64,000 nucleotides of DNA, taken from assembly GCA_965221755.1 (NCBI GenBank), contig OZ244921.1, positions 1,426,001 through 1,490,000 of the forward strand, given 5' to 3'. Position 1 is the stretch's first letter; each line of letters begins with the position of its first letter. The notes beneath the pieces are model-generated. The model saw only the letters and a program-made list of their open reading frames with translations, did not search any database and was not told where the DNA came from. This document shows, piece by piece, positions 44,065 through 52,645 of the stretch. Both the position numbers and the translations under genes were made by a program. The DNA is from Azophilus sp965221755. Its GTDB lineage: Bacteria; Pseudomonadota; Gammaproteobacteria; Pseudomonadales; Azotimanducaceae.

Positions 44065-45741
44065 GTCGTAAAGCCCTCGCGCTCGCCACCTTTCGGCCAG
44101 ATAGCTCAGTCGAAGTAACCAAGAAAGGATGGGATGCCGACGCTTGCCGTGCCGTTCCCCGGGCAGAGCGGTACGCCTCGGCATGTCCACGTTTTCGGCA
44201 ACCCCCAAAAAAGCAAAGACCCGGCGCAGCACGGCCTCGTGGTCCTGCTGCAGGTCGCGGCTGCGCACAATGAGCACCTGATGCCTAGGGAAGTGCCGAT
44301 GCAGGTTGCGCAGTTGAAGGCTGTACAGGCCGCGTGCGCGGTAGCTGAAAACGCGGGTCGCCGAGCCCCAGTCGCGCGGGTTGGCGCAGCGCCTCAAGCG
44401 CCACGGCTCCGCCAGCAGGGCCAGCCATAAAGGCGCTTTCTCCTTGCCTCTAGCCCGCTGCATGTAGTAGTTGGAGACGGCCCGCTCCGCAGCGTTCCGC
44501 AACAGCACGATCAACTTCAAGTCCGGGTTGTAGCGCTTCAATTGCACCGCTACTTCGGGAAAGAAGAGGTAGATCGGCGTCGCCTCGCCGCGCACGGCCG
44601 CTTCCGGGCAGTGGCGGAACCAAGGCGCGTAGCGTCGATCGATCTCATGGGGCGACCATTTGGGTGAGTATTCGGGGCCGCTGAACAACTGTACTTCCTT
44701 CGGAGAGGACATCCCCACTTGGGGATGCGTACCAAGATACTCCCAGAGCGCCGACGTGCCGCACTTTTGCGCACCAACAATCATGAAGCTGACCTTCGGC
44801 TGATAGTCCCCCGCCACATCCGCGTGCGCCACCGAGTCCTCCACTCCCTGCGGCGCTTTAGGCCGTCTTCGATAGTGACCCAGAAGCGCGCTGACTTCGA
44901 CCGGCTCATACACACGCCAGCAAGCGTGACCGCGGTTCTCCAGCAGCGCTTCGGCATCCGCTTTCGCTTCCGCCGCCACACCGTAGAGCAGGTTCTCATT
45001 GCGTCCCTCAAGCGGTTTTCCCAAAACAACCGGGAGGTCCCTTGCCGATGGCAGCACCTCGGCCAAGCAGCTGCCGTTAGTAGCCACGATGTCCTCATAG
45101 CGTTGGATGCGCTCCGGCGCAAGCGAGTCCGTGAAGCGCCGGTAGTACCAGTCGAGCAGCGCCAAACGGCGCTCGCAGCCCTCTTCGATGTCGGCGAGCC
45201 GCTCGGCGAGCCCCTCATCAAGCGCCTCCGCCACAGGCATGTGGCCGCGCCCCATGGGATGGTCCAGCGTATGCCAGGAAGCCAAGGTCGCCAACGGGTT
45301 GCGCACCAAGGCAAAGCAATCAAAGCGTTGCCGCAGCTCGGGCAACAGGGCGGCAAAGGCGTTCAAGTGCTTCAGGGCCAGCCAATAGTCGATTGGCAGA
45401 ACCTTGCCCAAGTCTGTCAAGGCACTGCCGAGTTTTGCCGACTTGCGCCCGGTCGAAGCGTCGGAGAGAAACATGTTGCCCTCGGAACCGGCAACCCGAA
45501 GCTGGGGCATCTTGCCGGTCTGGTCAATAGTCCGGCGGGTTTCGGAAAAATAGTCCGCAATGGCCTGTACTTGGGAATCGGCATCCGGCAGGGCCAACAA
45601 GCCGCCAATGCTCATGGTTTCATTGAGGGCGACGACGTCAGGCAAGCGGTTGAGAAGGGAACAGGCCAGGGTGCTGCCGGAACGCGGTATGCCCGTGATG
45701 ATGAGGTTTCGGTTCATAGCTTCTCTGAGCGAAGCACTCAT
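44059..45741 (-). CDS. Tandem double sulfotransferase
   Basis: A 560-residue protein with two PAPS-dependent sulfotransferase domains. The first opens with LIITGIPRSGSTLACSLLNR and has FALVRNPLATLASW. The second opens near residue 315 with FMIVGAQKCGTSALWEYL and has LIVLLRNAAERAVSNYY (3'-phosphate loop). It probably sulfates two positions of a surface glycan. ATG 45741 has AGGA five bases upstream; ATG 45717 is a weaker alternative. With the sulfotransferase domains at 8-13 and 36-38 kb it points to sulfated surface polymers. Confidence 0.85.
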   Translation of the reverse strand: MSASLREAMNRNLIITGIPRSGSTLACSLLNRLPDVVALNETMSIGGLLALPDADSQVQAIADYFSETRRTIDQTGKMPQLRVAGSEGNMFLSDASTGRKSAKLGSALTDLGKVLPIDYWLALKHLNAFAALLPELRQRFDCFALVRNPLATLASWHTLDHPMGRGHMPVAEALDEGLAERLADIEEGCERRLALLDWYYRRFTDSLAPERIQRYEDIVATNGSCLAEVLPSARDLPVVLGKPLEGRNENLLYGVAAEAKADAEALLENRGHACWRVYEPVEVSALLGHYRRRPKAPQGVEDSVAHADVAGDYQPKVSFMIVGAQKCGTSALWEYLGTHPQVGMSSPKEVQLFSGPEYSPKWSPHEIDRRYAPWFRHCPEAAVRGEATPIYLFFPEVAVQLKRYNPDLKLIVLLRNAAERAVSNYYMQRARGKEKAPLWLALLAEPWRLRRCANPRDWGSATRVFSYRARGLYSLQLRNLHRHFPRHQVLIVRSRDLQQDHEAVLRRVFAFLGVAENVDMPRRTALPGERHGKRRHPILSWLLRLSYLAERWRARGLYDL

Positions 45742-45890
45742 TCGGTCCTGCTACTCCAAGCACCCTCAATTCGCGAACATGCCCCTAAATCAGCTTCAGC
45801 CGATGCCGAGAGGGATACAAACTCGCTGCGTTGTCCCTACGGATTTCCAATCGAGCGCGGGACGCGGCGGTCGGATCGTGACGCCCTGGG

Positions 45891-46091
45891 TCATCGAAGA
45901 CCATGAGCGAGAGGGATCGCCACCGCAGCCAGTGCGCCGATGACGAGAAGCACTAAGACGATGCCTCGGCCGTCCTCATCATCGCCCTGCCTTCGGCGCC
46001 AACCAAAGATGGCGATTACGGCGAGGAGAATGGGTGCGGGAACGACGAACTGAATACCGCCCAGTTTTCCCCTCAACCCAGTAGCCTTCAA
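45891..46091 (-). CDS. Small two-helix membrane protein
   Basis: A 66-residue frame with two hydrophobic helices (VVPAPILLAVIAIFGW and IVLVLLVIGALAAVAIPLA) joined by the charged RRRQGDDEDGR. It starts at a TTG that overlaps the stop of the Dcd-like gene (TTGA), which suggests it is the last gene of a three-gene operon. I recognise no family. The rare start and weak ribosome site leave its reality uncertain. Confidence 0.45.
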   Translation of the reverse strand: MKATGLRGKLGGIQFVVPAPILLAVIAIFGWRRRQGDDEDGRGIVLVLLVIGALAAVAIPLAHGLR

Positions 46092-46678
46092 GTTCTGTTT
46101 GGATTGTGCCTTTGTTCATCGCCAGGAAGTGGCCTCTTCTGCCCTTGAAAGATATCTCCTCGAGAGGCCCCGTAAGCGGAAGCACGATCTAACGCCTGCG
46201 TCAGCCTTACCAAAATAAGCTGCACTGGCTCATCCTCCTTGGGCACTAACTCTATGGGAGCTTTGCCAACATTGAGCATCTCAAGCGTGATCGTTCCGTC
46301 AAATCCAGGGTCTATCTTCGGTGCCGTCAAGTGCATGATAATCCCCGCACGGGCCCAACTACTACGTCCCTCCAAGAGTCCCATCAAGTGATTGGGCATT
46401 GTGACTCTTTCAAGCGTGTGCCCAAGAACAAAGTCACTAGGATTTAGCCTAAATCTGTCAAGGTCTTCCTTCGTATCCCACATCTCCTTGGCCCGCATCA
46501 GCGATGGTCCAACCCGAAGAGCCGGAACGTGGTTAGGAAGCTCTTTGAGCACAGTAAAGCTGCGACCAAGCTTGAGGTTGATGGAGATCGGTTCAATCTG
46601 TGACGGGCGGGGGAAAGGGTCTAATTTCAACCTGCCAGCTTCGAGTTCGCTCTCAATATCAGGTTTGGACAGTATCAT
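46088..46678 (-). CDS. dCTP deaminase / dUTPase-family protein
   Basis: A 196-residue Dcd-type protein. The family core is LLEGRSSWARAGIIMH (~101-116), LTAPKIDPGFDGTITLEMLN with the catalytic glutamate, then IELVPKEDEPVQLILVRL. Dcd makes dUMP or dUTP from dCTP in the cytoplasm. In this context, outside pyrimidine genes and in AT-richer DNA, a phage-defence role like that of described dCTP deaminase systems is possible. Its ATG overlaps the stop of the upstream small gene (TGATG). Confidence 0.82.
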   Translation of the reverse strand: MILSKPDIESELEAGRLKLDPFPRPSQIEPISINLKLGRSFTVLKELPNHVPALRVGPSLMRAKEMWDTKEDLDRFRLNPSDFVLGHTLERVTMPNHLMGLLEGRSSWARAGIIMHLTAPKIDPGFDGTITLEMLNVGKAPIELVPKEDEPVQLILVRLTQALDRASAYGASRGDIFQGQKRPLPGDEQRHNPNRT

Positions 46679-47004
46679 CAGACCATGCTCGTCATATACT
46701 CCCGCGTATTGCCTTGCAGCAACGCCCCTTGAACCGCCTCGCCCGGTATGCTGGCCTCGAAGGTGTTATCGGTCAGGCTTAGTATATTCGCCAGCACCTG
46801 ATCCGGCCCTTCCTCAATCTTTTCCTTGAGAAGGCAGACGTTCACGAAACCCATCCAATGCCAGCCATCCAGATCAATTTTCACGACCCTTTCGTTGGAG
46901 AAAGAACCGGGCGAAACGGTGCAGGGTAGCCAGACCTTTTGTGCTGCGGCTGCCTTTTCCAGCTCGGAATTGCTCTTGGTGCCTTTGCTCTCAATTTCGT
47001 TCAT
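46678..47004 (-). CDS. Hypothetical protein upstream of the Dcd-like gene
   Basis: A 108-residue protein of unknown family: MNEIESKGTKS, a Lys/Ala-rich stretch, VVKIDLDGWHWMGFVNV, LTDNTFEASIPGEAVQG. AGGAG lies about 11 bases before ATG 47004. It is coupled to the Dcd-like gene by TGATG. It may be a sensor or regulator of the deaminase, but nothing in the sequence proves it. Confidence 0.55.
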   Translation of the reverse strand: MNEIESKGTKSNSELEKAAAAQKVWLPCTVSPGSFSNERVVKIDLDGWHWMGFVNVCLLKEKIEEGPDQVLANILSLTDNTFEASIPGEAVQGALLQGNTREYMTSMV

Positions 47005-47208
47005 GTGTGCTGCCACTCCTAATCCACAATGGGCTTTCGCAAAACCGCCCTCTACGCCAATGACATCCATCCCGGTTCTGGTCTTCGCGCAACCAGCGTC
47101 ACTATTTCTCCACCATCACACACCCTTGGTGAAACTGAAACCACGAGGGAACCATAGCCCTGTGTGAAAGCCCAGTCAACGGCGCTCCTGAGACCGCTGC
47201 CCATCCCG

Positions 47209-48573
47209 CTAACCCAGCACCTGCCGTCGCTCCTGCCAGCGTTCATAGTCCGACAACCGCAACCCGTAACGCGCCAGCACACCTTCGTGCAACCGCCGCA
47301 GGTCATCGATCACATGTGCCCGGACGAGAGCGCGGCAATCCGCTCGCACCTGGCCCAGACGGGCATCGATCCATGCCAAGCCGTCTTTCGGCAGGTTGGT
47401 GACCACGCCATGCACAGTATCCCTGATGAGCTCCCGGTATGCCAACCGCGTGGGATCTGGATCCGAGAGATTCTGCTTGACGGCCAGATACTCCTGTGCG
47501 GAGCGTTCGTAAGCCCAAACGTAGAGGTCGCGCAGCAGTTCAGTGCGAGTCAGTTCGTAAACGCCGAGAACCGCACGGGTGTACGCCGGCTCAGGCACAT
47601 CGAGAAACGTCAAGGGACACAGGTTCGCGCGGAGCAGGGGCAGGTTGGCAAGCAGCCGGGACGTGCGCTTGTTCACATCGGCGAATGGCTGCAAGTAGGG
47701 AACATGAACCATCGCGAAAAACGACTGCTCGAAGGGATCGGCGATCTGCCCGGCTTTGTCCAGCAGGACATTGAAGAGCACCTCGATCTGCGCGGGAACC
47801 GTGGGTGGTCGGTACACGCTCTTGCCGACTTCCACCCCGTGCCGCCGAATCCGGCCTTCATCGGCCGGGTTGGGGAGCAGGTTCTCGGCAAGCGCACTGT
47901 GCAGATTGAGCACTGTGAATCGATGGAAATCGACAATGTCAGCGTTGTCGATGAGCATCTCGATGGCCGTCTTGTGGTTAAGGATCATCTGCGTCTCGAT
48001 CGCCGCCCTTCCTTCGGCCGCATCACCGCGTTCGATCAATGCCCGCGTATCCAGCCAAGTGTAGGTATTGCCCTCCATGTGGCTCGACGCCCATGACAGG
48101 TCGATCAACAGCCGGTTCAGGATGCTGCGGCCAAACGTTCCCGCCGGGGAGGGCTTGCTGTCGGCGGCTGCGGGTTGGCCCAACATCCAGAGCCGCCGCC
48201 GCAACGGTTCCGGGAGGTAGTGCGTGTCGTTCGGCCGGTATGCCATCAGGAGTTCGCGTTGGTAGCCCACGGGCCTGCGCGCCTGAACCGGTCGGTTGAG
48301 GTAGGCAAGGATGTCCTGACTGTCCTCGGAAACCGGAATCGCAGCCGGGAACGCCTCGTTCGCCGCAACGGGTGCTTCGGGACCACAGCGGACATATCGG
48401 CGTCCGCGTCCTTCGCCGAAGGCTTGGATCATCCCACCTGAGAGGAGCTGCGAGAGCCATCGCTGCGCAGTGCGCCGCGGCAATTCCGGGTGTCGGACCA
48501 GCAAGTCAGCCAACGCCAAGGGGTGCTCTGACGCGTTGATGCTGCCCAGAAGAGCCCCGATGTCTCTTTCCAT
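47209..48573 (-). CDS. Fic-family protein with HTH, variant active site
   Basis: A 454-residue Fic protein. Residues 1-60 are a winged-helix (ELPRRTAQRWLSQLLSGGMI). An (S/T)xxxE-type inhibitory motif SSHMEGN lies at ~161-167. The Fic loop reads LQPFADVNKRTSR (~293-305) instead of HPFxDGNxR, so the catalytic histidine is glutamine. Fic enzymes AMPylate targets; with this change activity is doubtful or different, although the LQPFxDVNKRxSR form recurs in a bacterial subfamily. The N-terminal helix-turn-helix suggests it represses itself via the TTGCGCCA sites upstream. Confidence 0.82.
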   Translation of the reverse strand: MERDIGALLGSINASEHPLALADLLVRHPELPRRTAQRWLSQLLSGGMIQAFGEGRGRRYVRCGPEAPVAANEAFPAAIPVSEDSQDILAYLNRPVQARRPVGYQRELLMAYRPNDTHYLPEPLRRRLWMLGQPAAADSKPSPAGTFGRSILNRLLIDLSWASSHMEGNTYTWLDTRALIERGDAAEGRAAIETQMILNHKTAIEMLIDNADIVDFHRFTVLNLHSALAENLLPNPADEGRIRRHGVEVGKSVYRPPTVPAQIEVLFNVLLDKAGQIADPFEQSFFAMVHVPYLQPFADVNKRTSRLLANLPLLRANLCPLTFLDVPEPAYTRAVLGVYELTRTELLRDLYVWAYERSAQEYLAVKQNLSDPDPTRLAYRELIRDTVHGVVTNLPKDGLAWIDARLGQVRADCRALVRAHVIDDLRRLHEGVLARYGLRLSDYERWQERRQVLG

Positions 48574-48605
48574 GGGATCATCCTTGGATCGGAGTGGCGC
48601 GATTG

Positions 48606-48652
48606 TGGCGCATTTTTCCTTATTGCGCCATATTCAGGACCTAATTGCGCCA
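48606..48652. promoter_or_regulatory. Three TTGCGCCA-type operator half-sites
   Basis: TGGCGCA (48606-48612), TTGCGCCA (48623-48630) and TTGCGCCA (48645-48652) lie 33-79 bases upstream of the fic start. The last two are direct repeats spaced 22 bp, about two helical turns. The first is inverted relative to them. This fits binding by the Fic protein's own winged helix. The rest of 48574-48917 has a weak box copy (near 48670) and an AT-rich promoter before 48918. Confidence 0.55.
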
Positions 48653-48917
48653 CTAACGGCATCAGCCAAGAGAACCTGACCCACCGCCCTACTACAAGTA
48701 TCCTTGAACGCTGGCGGTGGCGAGAAGAATGAGTGCGGGACCGACATGACCCTTGACTAATGGGCCGAGCACTGACTGCCCGGCCTGCTGGCCCGCACTT
48801 CTCGCCAAGCAGCCGATGCCGTGCGGGCATGAGCATCGGATCCCGAGAAAACCCTTTTATGGATAATTTTTCCAACTGGTAATAAAATGTATCCATTTTG
48901 GGCAGGGGGCCACATTC

Positions 48918-49142
48918 ATGCAGACGATAGGAGCGGCGAAATTCAAGGAACAGTGCTTGGCGCTGCTGGATCACTTGGGCCCCGAAGGCCTTGTGGTGAC
49001 CAAGCACGGCAGGCCGGTCGCCTGCGTCATGCCCTACGAGCGACGTTTCGAATCGCTGATCGGCAGTCTGCGGCACAAGATCAAGATTCGGGGCGGCATC
49101 GAGTCAACCGGCGTGCGCTGGGATGCTGATGCTGAACCTTGA
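48918..49142 (+). CDS. Phd/YefM-type antitoxin
   Basis: A 74-residue protein: MQTIGAAKFKEQCLALLDHL then GLVVTKHGRPVACVMPYE, the Phd/YefM DNA-binding fold. The C-terminal tail (SLRHKIKIRGG..) would wrap the toxin. It overlaps the downstream PIN gene by 20 bases. Autorepression of the pair is expected; the upstream AT-rich stretch (GGATAATTTTTCC) looks like the promoter. Confidence 0.85.
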   Translation: MQTIGAAKFKEQCLALLDHLGPEGLVVTKHGRPVACVMPYERRFESLIGSLRHKIKIRGGIESTGVRWDADAEP

Positions 49143-49488
49143 CACGCACATTCTGATCTACGCTCTGCAGGGTGCGTTGCGGCCGCGGGAGCAGGCCCTG
49201 CTTGCGACGCAAGAGTGGAGCCTATCCGCCATCGTTCCTTGGGAACTCTCGAAACTCGTGCAGCTCGGCCGTATAGCCCTCGATCTTGATGACCGGCAAG
49301 TGGCCCGGACTCTGAACGGCATCCATCTGTGGCCCATCGACTTCGCCGTGGCGCGCATGTCCACAGGCCTTGATTTCGTCGGCGACCCGGCGGACGAACT
49401 CATCGCAGCGACAAGCTTAGTGCATGACGTGCCGCTCTTGACGCGGGATCGAGTGATTCGTCGCTCGGCGATGGTGCCGCTGGCCTGA
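49123..49488 (+). CDS. PIN-domain (VapC-type) toxin
   Basis: A 121-residue PIN ribonuclease with the acidic set intact: D7 in NLDTHILIYAL, E in IVPWELSKLVQLGR and D in GDPADELIAATSLVHD, followed by LLTRDRVIR. It likely cleaves tRNA or other RNA until bound by the upstream antitoxin. ATG 49123 and 49129 are both possible. The pair appears complete. Confidence 0.85.
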   Translation: MLMLNLDTHILIYALQGALRPREQALLATQEWSLSAIVPWELSKLVQLGRIALDLDDRQVARTLNGIHLWPIDFAVARMSTGLDFVGDPADELIAATSLVHDVPLLTRDRVIRRSAMVPLA

Positions 49489-49629
49489 CGGATTGACGCC
49501 GCCGCCGGGGATCAGTTCCGGCGGCAGATGCACTCGCCGTCCAAACTGTGGTGCGTGACGCGGTGGTTTGACGCATGCAAACCGTTGTATCTTCACCATC
49601 GGTTAGTGTGGGCGCGCCCGCGGAGCGGG

Positions 49630-49657
49630 CCAGATTCGGATATGTCCCTGAGCCCGC
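49630..49657 (-). repeat. Dispersed box, copy F, with hairpin
   Basis: On the minus strand it reads GCGGGCTCAGGGACATATCC then GAATCTGG. It sits next to a GGCGCGCCCGC..GCGGGCC inverted repeat (49610-49630). The copy is 25 bases before the zeta-like gene start. Confidence 0.55.
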
Positions 49658-49681
49658 ACATTCTCCTTGAGGGCTGATGCG

Positions 49682-50345
49682 ATGGCCGATCAACTGGATT
49701 CACGACCTGTCTTCATCATCGTGATGGGGTGCGACGGGGCGGGAAAGAGCGCGTGGAAACGAGGGAACTACGATCGATTGCCCGACCGCTTCCTGGATCA
49801 GGACTCCATCGCTGGGGGGATTGGCGACTGGAACAGCGAGGAGGCCCGCGAGCGCACCAAGGTAATCTTCGAGACCCAAGTCGCTGAGGCGATCCGGCGG
49901 CGGCTGAGCTTCGGGGTTGAGAGCGCCTTCTCCGGCAGGCCGGGACCGGCGATGGTCGAGCGCGTTCGGCAAGCCGGCTACCGGGTGGAGGGAATCTACC
50001 TCGGCACCGAGTCGCCAGCCATCAACGTCGCGAGAATAGAGAAGCGAGTCCTGGAAAACACGGGTTGATCCCGAGCGGGTGCCGGAACGGTACAGGTGGT
50101 CGCTGTCCAACCTTCGGCTAAGAGTCGCCGAATTCGACCAACTGGAGGTCTTGGACAACTCGCGAGACGACGTTCTGGGAATCCCCGACCCCACGGAACT
50201 CTGCTGCCTCGAGAAGGGAAGGCTCGTGTCCAGCGTCGAGTCCAACGACATGCCTGCTTGGTGTGCGGACTTGCTCTTCGGGGTCGAGCAGGCGCTTGCC
50301 AAGAAGCGCCTGCTCGCCGAGAGGCGGCAAGCCGCCGCCCAGTGA
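49682..50345 (+). pseudogene. Zeta-toxin-like P-loop kinase, frameshifted
   Basis: The frame from ATG 49682 encodes a zeta/UMP-kinase-like protein: VFIIVMGCDGAGKSAWKR (Walker A), FLDQDSIAGGIGDWN, LSFGVESAFSGRP and AGYRVEGIYLGTESP. It stops at 50066-50068 after VLENTG. The next segment VDPERVPERYRWSLSNLRLRV continues one base further on and runs to 50345. A one-base insertion or two-base deletion explains the break. Zeta toxins phosphorylate UDP-N-acetylglucosamine; a matching antitoxin was not seen, so the locus seems dead or sequence-error affected. Confidence 0.75.
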
Positions 50346-50363
50346 AAACGCCCGTTTGGGCAA

Positions 50364-50879
50364 TCACTCCCCCGGCAAAAGAGCGATCTTCCGAATCAGC
50401 GGCAGGCGCACGGCGTTCACGTCGCTCAAGGGCGCTGCCCGGTACCGGCCAACCTCCGCCGCCGTGTAGGGATCGAAGTCCGCGGGCAGTTGCGCGGCGC
50501 TGATTTCGGGAAGCATCCAGTTGAGCAGTTCGGCAAGGGCCGCATCACTCAGGGCGGCGTTGGCCGAACCCGGCACCTGCACCAGGAACGCCCGGCCGCC
50601 CGGCACCTTGAGGAAGTTGCCGACGAAGTTCCGCATTTGCGGAATGTCGCCCACGCCCGAACCATCCGGCAGGTGGCAGCCTTGGCAGTTCAGCATGTAG
50701 TTGATGCGCGCCCGGTCGGCGTTGACCGCGGCGCCGTCCGCGGCAGCGGGTGCGGCGACCAACGCCAGCGCGAGGAGCACCCACGTCCGCCCGGCGGCTT
50801 TTTCCCCTGATCGCTGAATGAGGGTGCGAGGCAAATCGCGTTTGCGCCCGGCAACCGCTTTCTCTTCGGTCTGGCGCAT
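50364..50879 (-). CDS. c-type cytochrome linked to the mau cluster
   Basis: A 171-residue protein: a charged N-terminus, membrane/signal segment WVLLALALVAAPAAA, then one haem-binding CQGCH in INYMLNCQGCHLPDGSG and a distal methionine candidate (IPQMRNF or LLNWML). It starts 8 bases after mauA on the same strand, in the place where amicyanin often lies. It may therefore carry electrons from methylamine dehydrogenase in the periplasm. ATG 50879 is chosen because it gives a sensible leader. Confidence 0.8.
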   Translation of the reverse strand: MRQTEEKAVAGRKRDLPRTLIQRSGEKAAGRTWVLLALALVAAPAAADGAAVNADRARINYMLNCQGCHLPDGSGVGDIPQMRNFVGNFLKVPGGRAFLVQVPGSANAALSDAALAELLNWMLPEISAAQLPADFDPYTAAEVGRYRAAPLSDVNAVRLPLIRKIALLPGE

Positions 50880-50886
50880 CGCCTCG

Positions 50887-51411
50887 TCAGTCGAGGCCTT
50901 GGGCGATGATGACGGCCGTGGAGCAGTGGTACATCGCCGATTGGGTGCCCAAGCACCAGTTGATGTCGTTGTTCTTCTGCGGCACGTACATGGGCAGGTC
51001 GCCCTCGTTGCGGTTGCACAGGCATTGCCCGCAGGCCGTTCTGCCGCAGCAGTCGTTGTAGGAGATGACGTAGCTCTTGCCGTCCGCCGGGTTGCGGCAG
51101 GTGCCAATCCATGTGATCGGAGACATCTCCGTGCCCGGCGGACAGGCGTTCTCGCTGCCGCCGCAGCAACTGCACAGGAAGCCATCGATGGCGCAGTAGC
51201 GCCAGTAGCCGCAGGATTCGGGATCGCCCGCCTCCGGCACCCCGCTGGCGGCCTGCGCCCGGGCGACGGGCAGCAGGGGCAGCACGGCGCCGCCCGCCAA
51301 GGCGCCGCCCAAGGCCTTCAGCCAGCCCCGACGGCTGCTGCCCCGGGCGATGCCGCGGGCGCCGCGCTCCGTCCAACGGTCGATGGCGTCGGTGATTCGA
51401 GTGAGGTTCAT
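50887..51411 (-). CDS. mauA: Methylamine dehydrogenase light (beta) subunit
   Basis: A 174-residue catalytic subunit that oxidises methylamine to formaldehyde and ammonia in the periplasm. A twin-arginine leader (SSRRGWLKALGG, 25-36) is followed by the mature Cys-rich domain with 14 cysteines. W101 (PITWIGTC) and W152 (INWCLG) match the two tryptophans that form the TTQ cofactor. TTQ formation needs MauG elsewhere. It overlaps mauD by four bases (ATGA). Confidence 0.94.
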   Translation of the reverse strand: MNLTRITDAIDRWTERGARGIARGSSRRGWLKALGGALAGGAVLPLLPVARAQAASGVPEAGDPESCGYWRYCAIDGFLCSCCGGSENACPPGTEMSPITWIGTCRNPADGKSYVISYNDCCGRTACGQCLCNRNEGDLPMYVPQKNNDINWCLGTQSAMYHCSTAVIIAQGLD

Positions 51412-52106
51412 GTGCGCGTCCCCCCTGCCGGAACTTCGGCTTCGTAGTATGCGTCGTCAGCAAGGCTTTGCCCATGCCGGTCGGCTTGGCGGAAGGTTCC
51501 GTCGGCCTGTTGCCGCATGTAGTGCTGAATGGATGGCGTCTGCCGCTCCTTGGCTTCAAACAGGCTCTCAAGGTGTTCGCGGGAATTGACCAGGCCCAGG
51601 GCGGCGATGCGCCCCCGCTCGTCGATCAACACCGCGTACGGCAGCTTGCCGACGCCGTAGGATCGGCCGAGGCCCTCCGACAGGACGTACGGAAACTCGT
51701 CGATGCCCTGCTCGGCCACGTAGGCCTCGTGCTCGGCAGCGCTGCCGCCGTCGCTGGCCAGCACGATGTCCACCCGGGATTCCGACCTGGCCACCGAGCG
51801 CAGCACCGGCAGCAGGGTCTTGCACACCGGGCAGTCGGGCGCCAGAAAGAAGATCAGGGTGGCGCGCGGCCAAGCGCCGGACTCCGGCGCGCCGCCCAAG
51901 GTCAGGGCGGCGCCGTTCAAGGCTGCGGCGGTGATCTCCGGCGCCGGATCGCCCGGTTTGAGCACTTCGTTGACCATCAACGCGCCCGCCGGCGCGATGC
52001 GTTCAAACAAGGCCCCCACCTGGCGGGCCAGCGCATAGACCAAGCCCGCCAGCAGAATCAGGCCCGCCCAGAGGATGAGGTTGGAGGCGATGAGGAACTC
52101 ATCCAT
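51408..52106 (-). CDS. mauD: Methylamine utilization protein MauD
   Basis: A 232-residue thioredoxin-fold protein with one N-terminal membrane helix (ILWAGLILLAGLVYALA) and redox motif CPVC in FFLAPDCPVCKTLLPV. It helps form the many disulfides of the MauA subunit, with the active domain outside the membrane. It overlaps mauE by 8 bases and mauA by 4, so all are one operon. Confidence 0.9.
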   Translation of the reverse strand: MDEFLIASNLILWAGLILLAGLVYALARQVGALFERIAPAGALMVNEVLKPGDPAPEITAAALNGAALTLGGAPESGAWPRATLIFFLAPDCPVCKTLLPVLRSVARSESRVDIVLASDGGSAAEHEAYVAEQGIDEFPYVLSEGLGRSYGVGKLPYAVLIDERGRIAALGLVNSREHLESLFEAKERQTPSIQHYMRQQADGTFRQADRHGQSLADDAYYEAEVPAGGTRT

Positions 52107-52638
52107 GAACGGCTCCCAGCTCCGGCGCGCGTCCCTGGTTGGCGAGCAGCTGATTGCCCGCCGCGTAGGCCAGCCACAGCAAGGCGGTCAACAAGCCGGC
52201 CAGGATGCCGCCGGCCCAGCCGCTGGCGGCGGGCGGAGCCGCCAGCCAAGGCGTGCCAGCGAGCAGCGCCAGCAGGCCGTTGCGCAGCAGCAGCCAGCCG
52301 GAAAGCGGCGTGGCCTCGCCGCCGCAGCCGCAGTCCATCGACGTCCTGCCCCGGCCATGGAGGTTGAGGGCGATCGCCGCGCCGTACAGCAGCAGCAGGC
52401 CGGCGGCCAGCGCCCCGCCCAGCCAACGCCATGACGGCACGACCAGCATCAGGCAAACCGTCCATTCCAAGGCCACGACCACCGCTGCGGCAACGGGCAC
52501 CAGCGGCGACGGCATGATCCGGTATTGATCCAGGACGCCGCGAAACTCCAAGTGGTTTTTGACTTTGTGGGCCGCGGCAATGGCGAAGACGCCCGCCAAA
52601 GCCCAACTCGCCGCATCGGCCAGCACGACAGGCAGCAT
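52099..52638 (-). CDS. mauE: Methylamine utilization protein MauE
   Basis: A 179-residue membrane protein of the DoxX/MauE type with about five helices. FAIAAAHKVKNHLEFRGVL and the cysteine pair in SMDCGCGG are seen. It partners MauD in processing of the light subunit. It starts 7 bases after mauB ends. Confidence 0.88.
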   Translation of the reverse strand: MLPVVLADAASWALAGVFAIAAAHKVKNHLEFRGVLDQYRIMPSPLVPVAAAVVVALEWTVCLMLVVPSWRWLGGALAAGLLLLYGAAIALNLHGRGRTSMDCGCGGEATPLSGWLLLRNGLLALLAGTPWLAAPPAASGWAGGILAGLLTALLWLAYAAGNQLLANQGRAPELGAVHG

Positions 52639-52645
52639 GGCGAAC

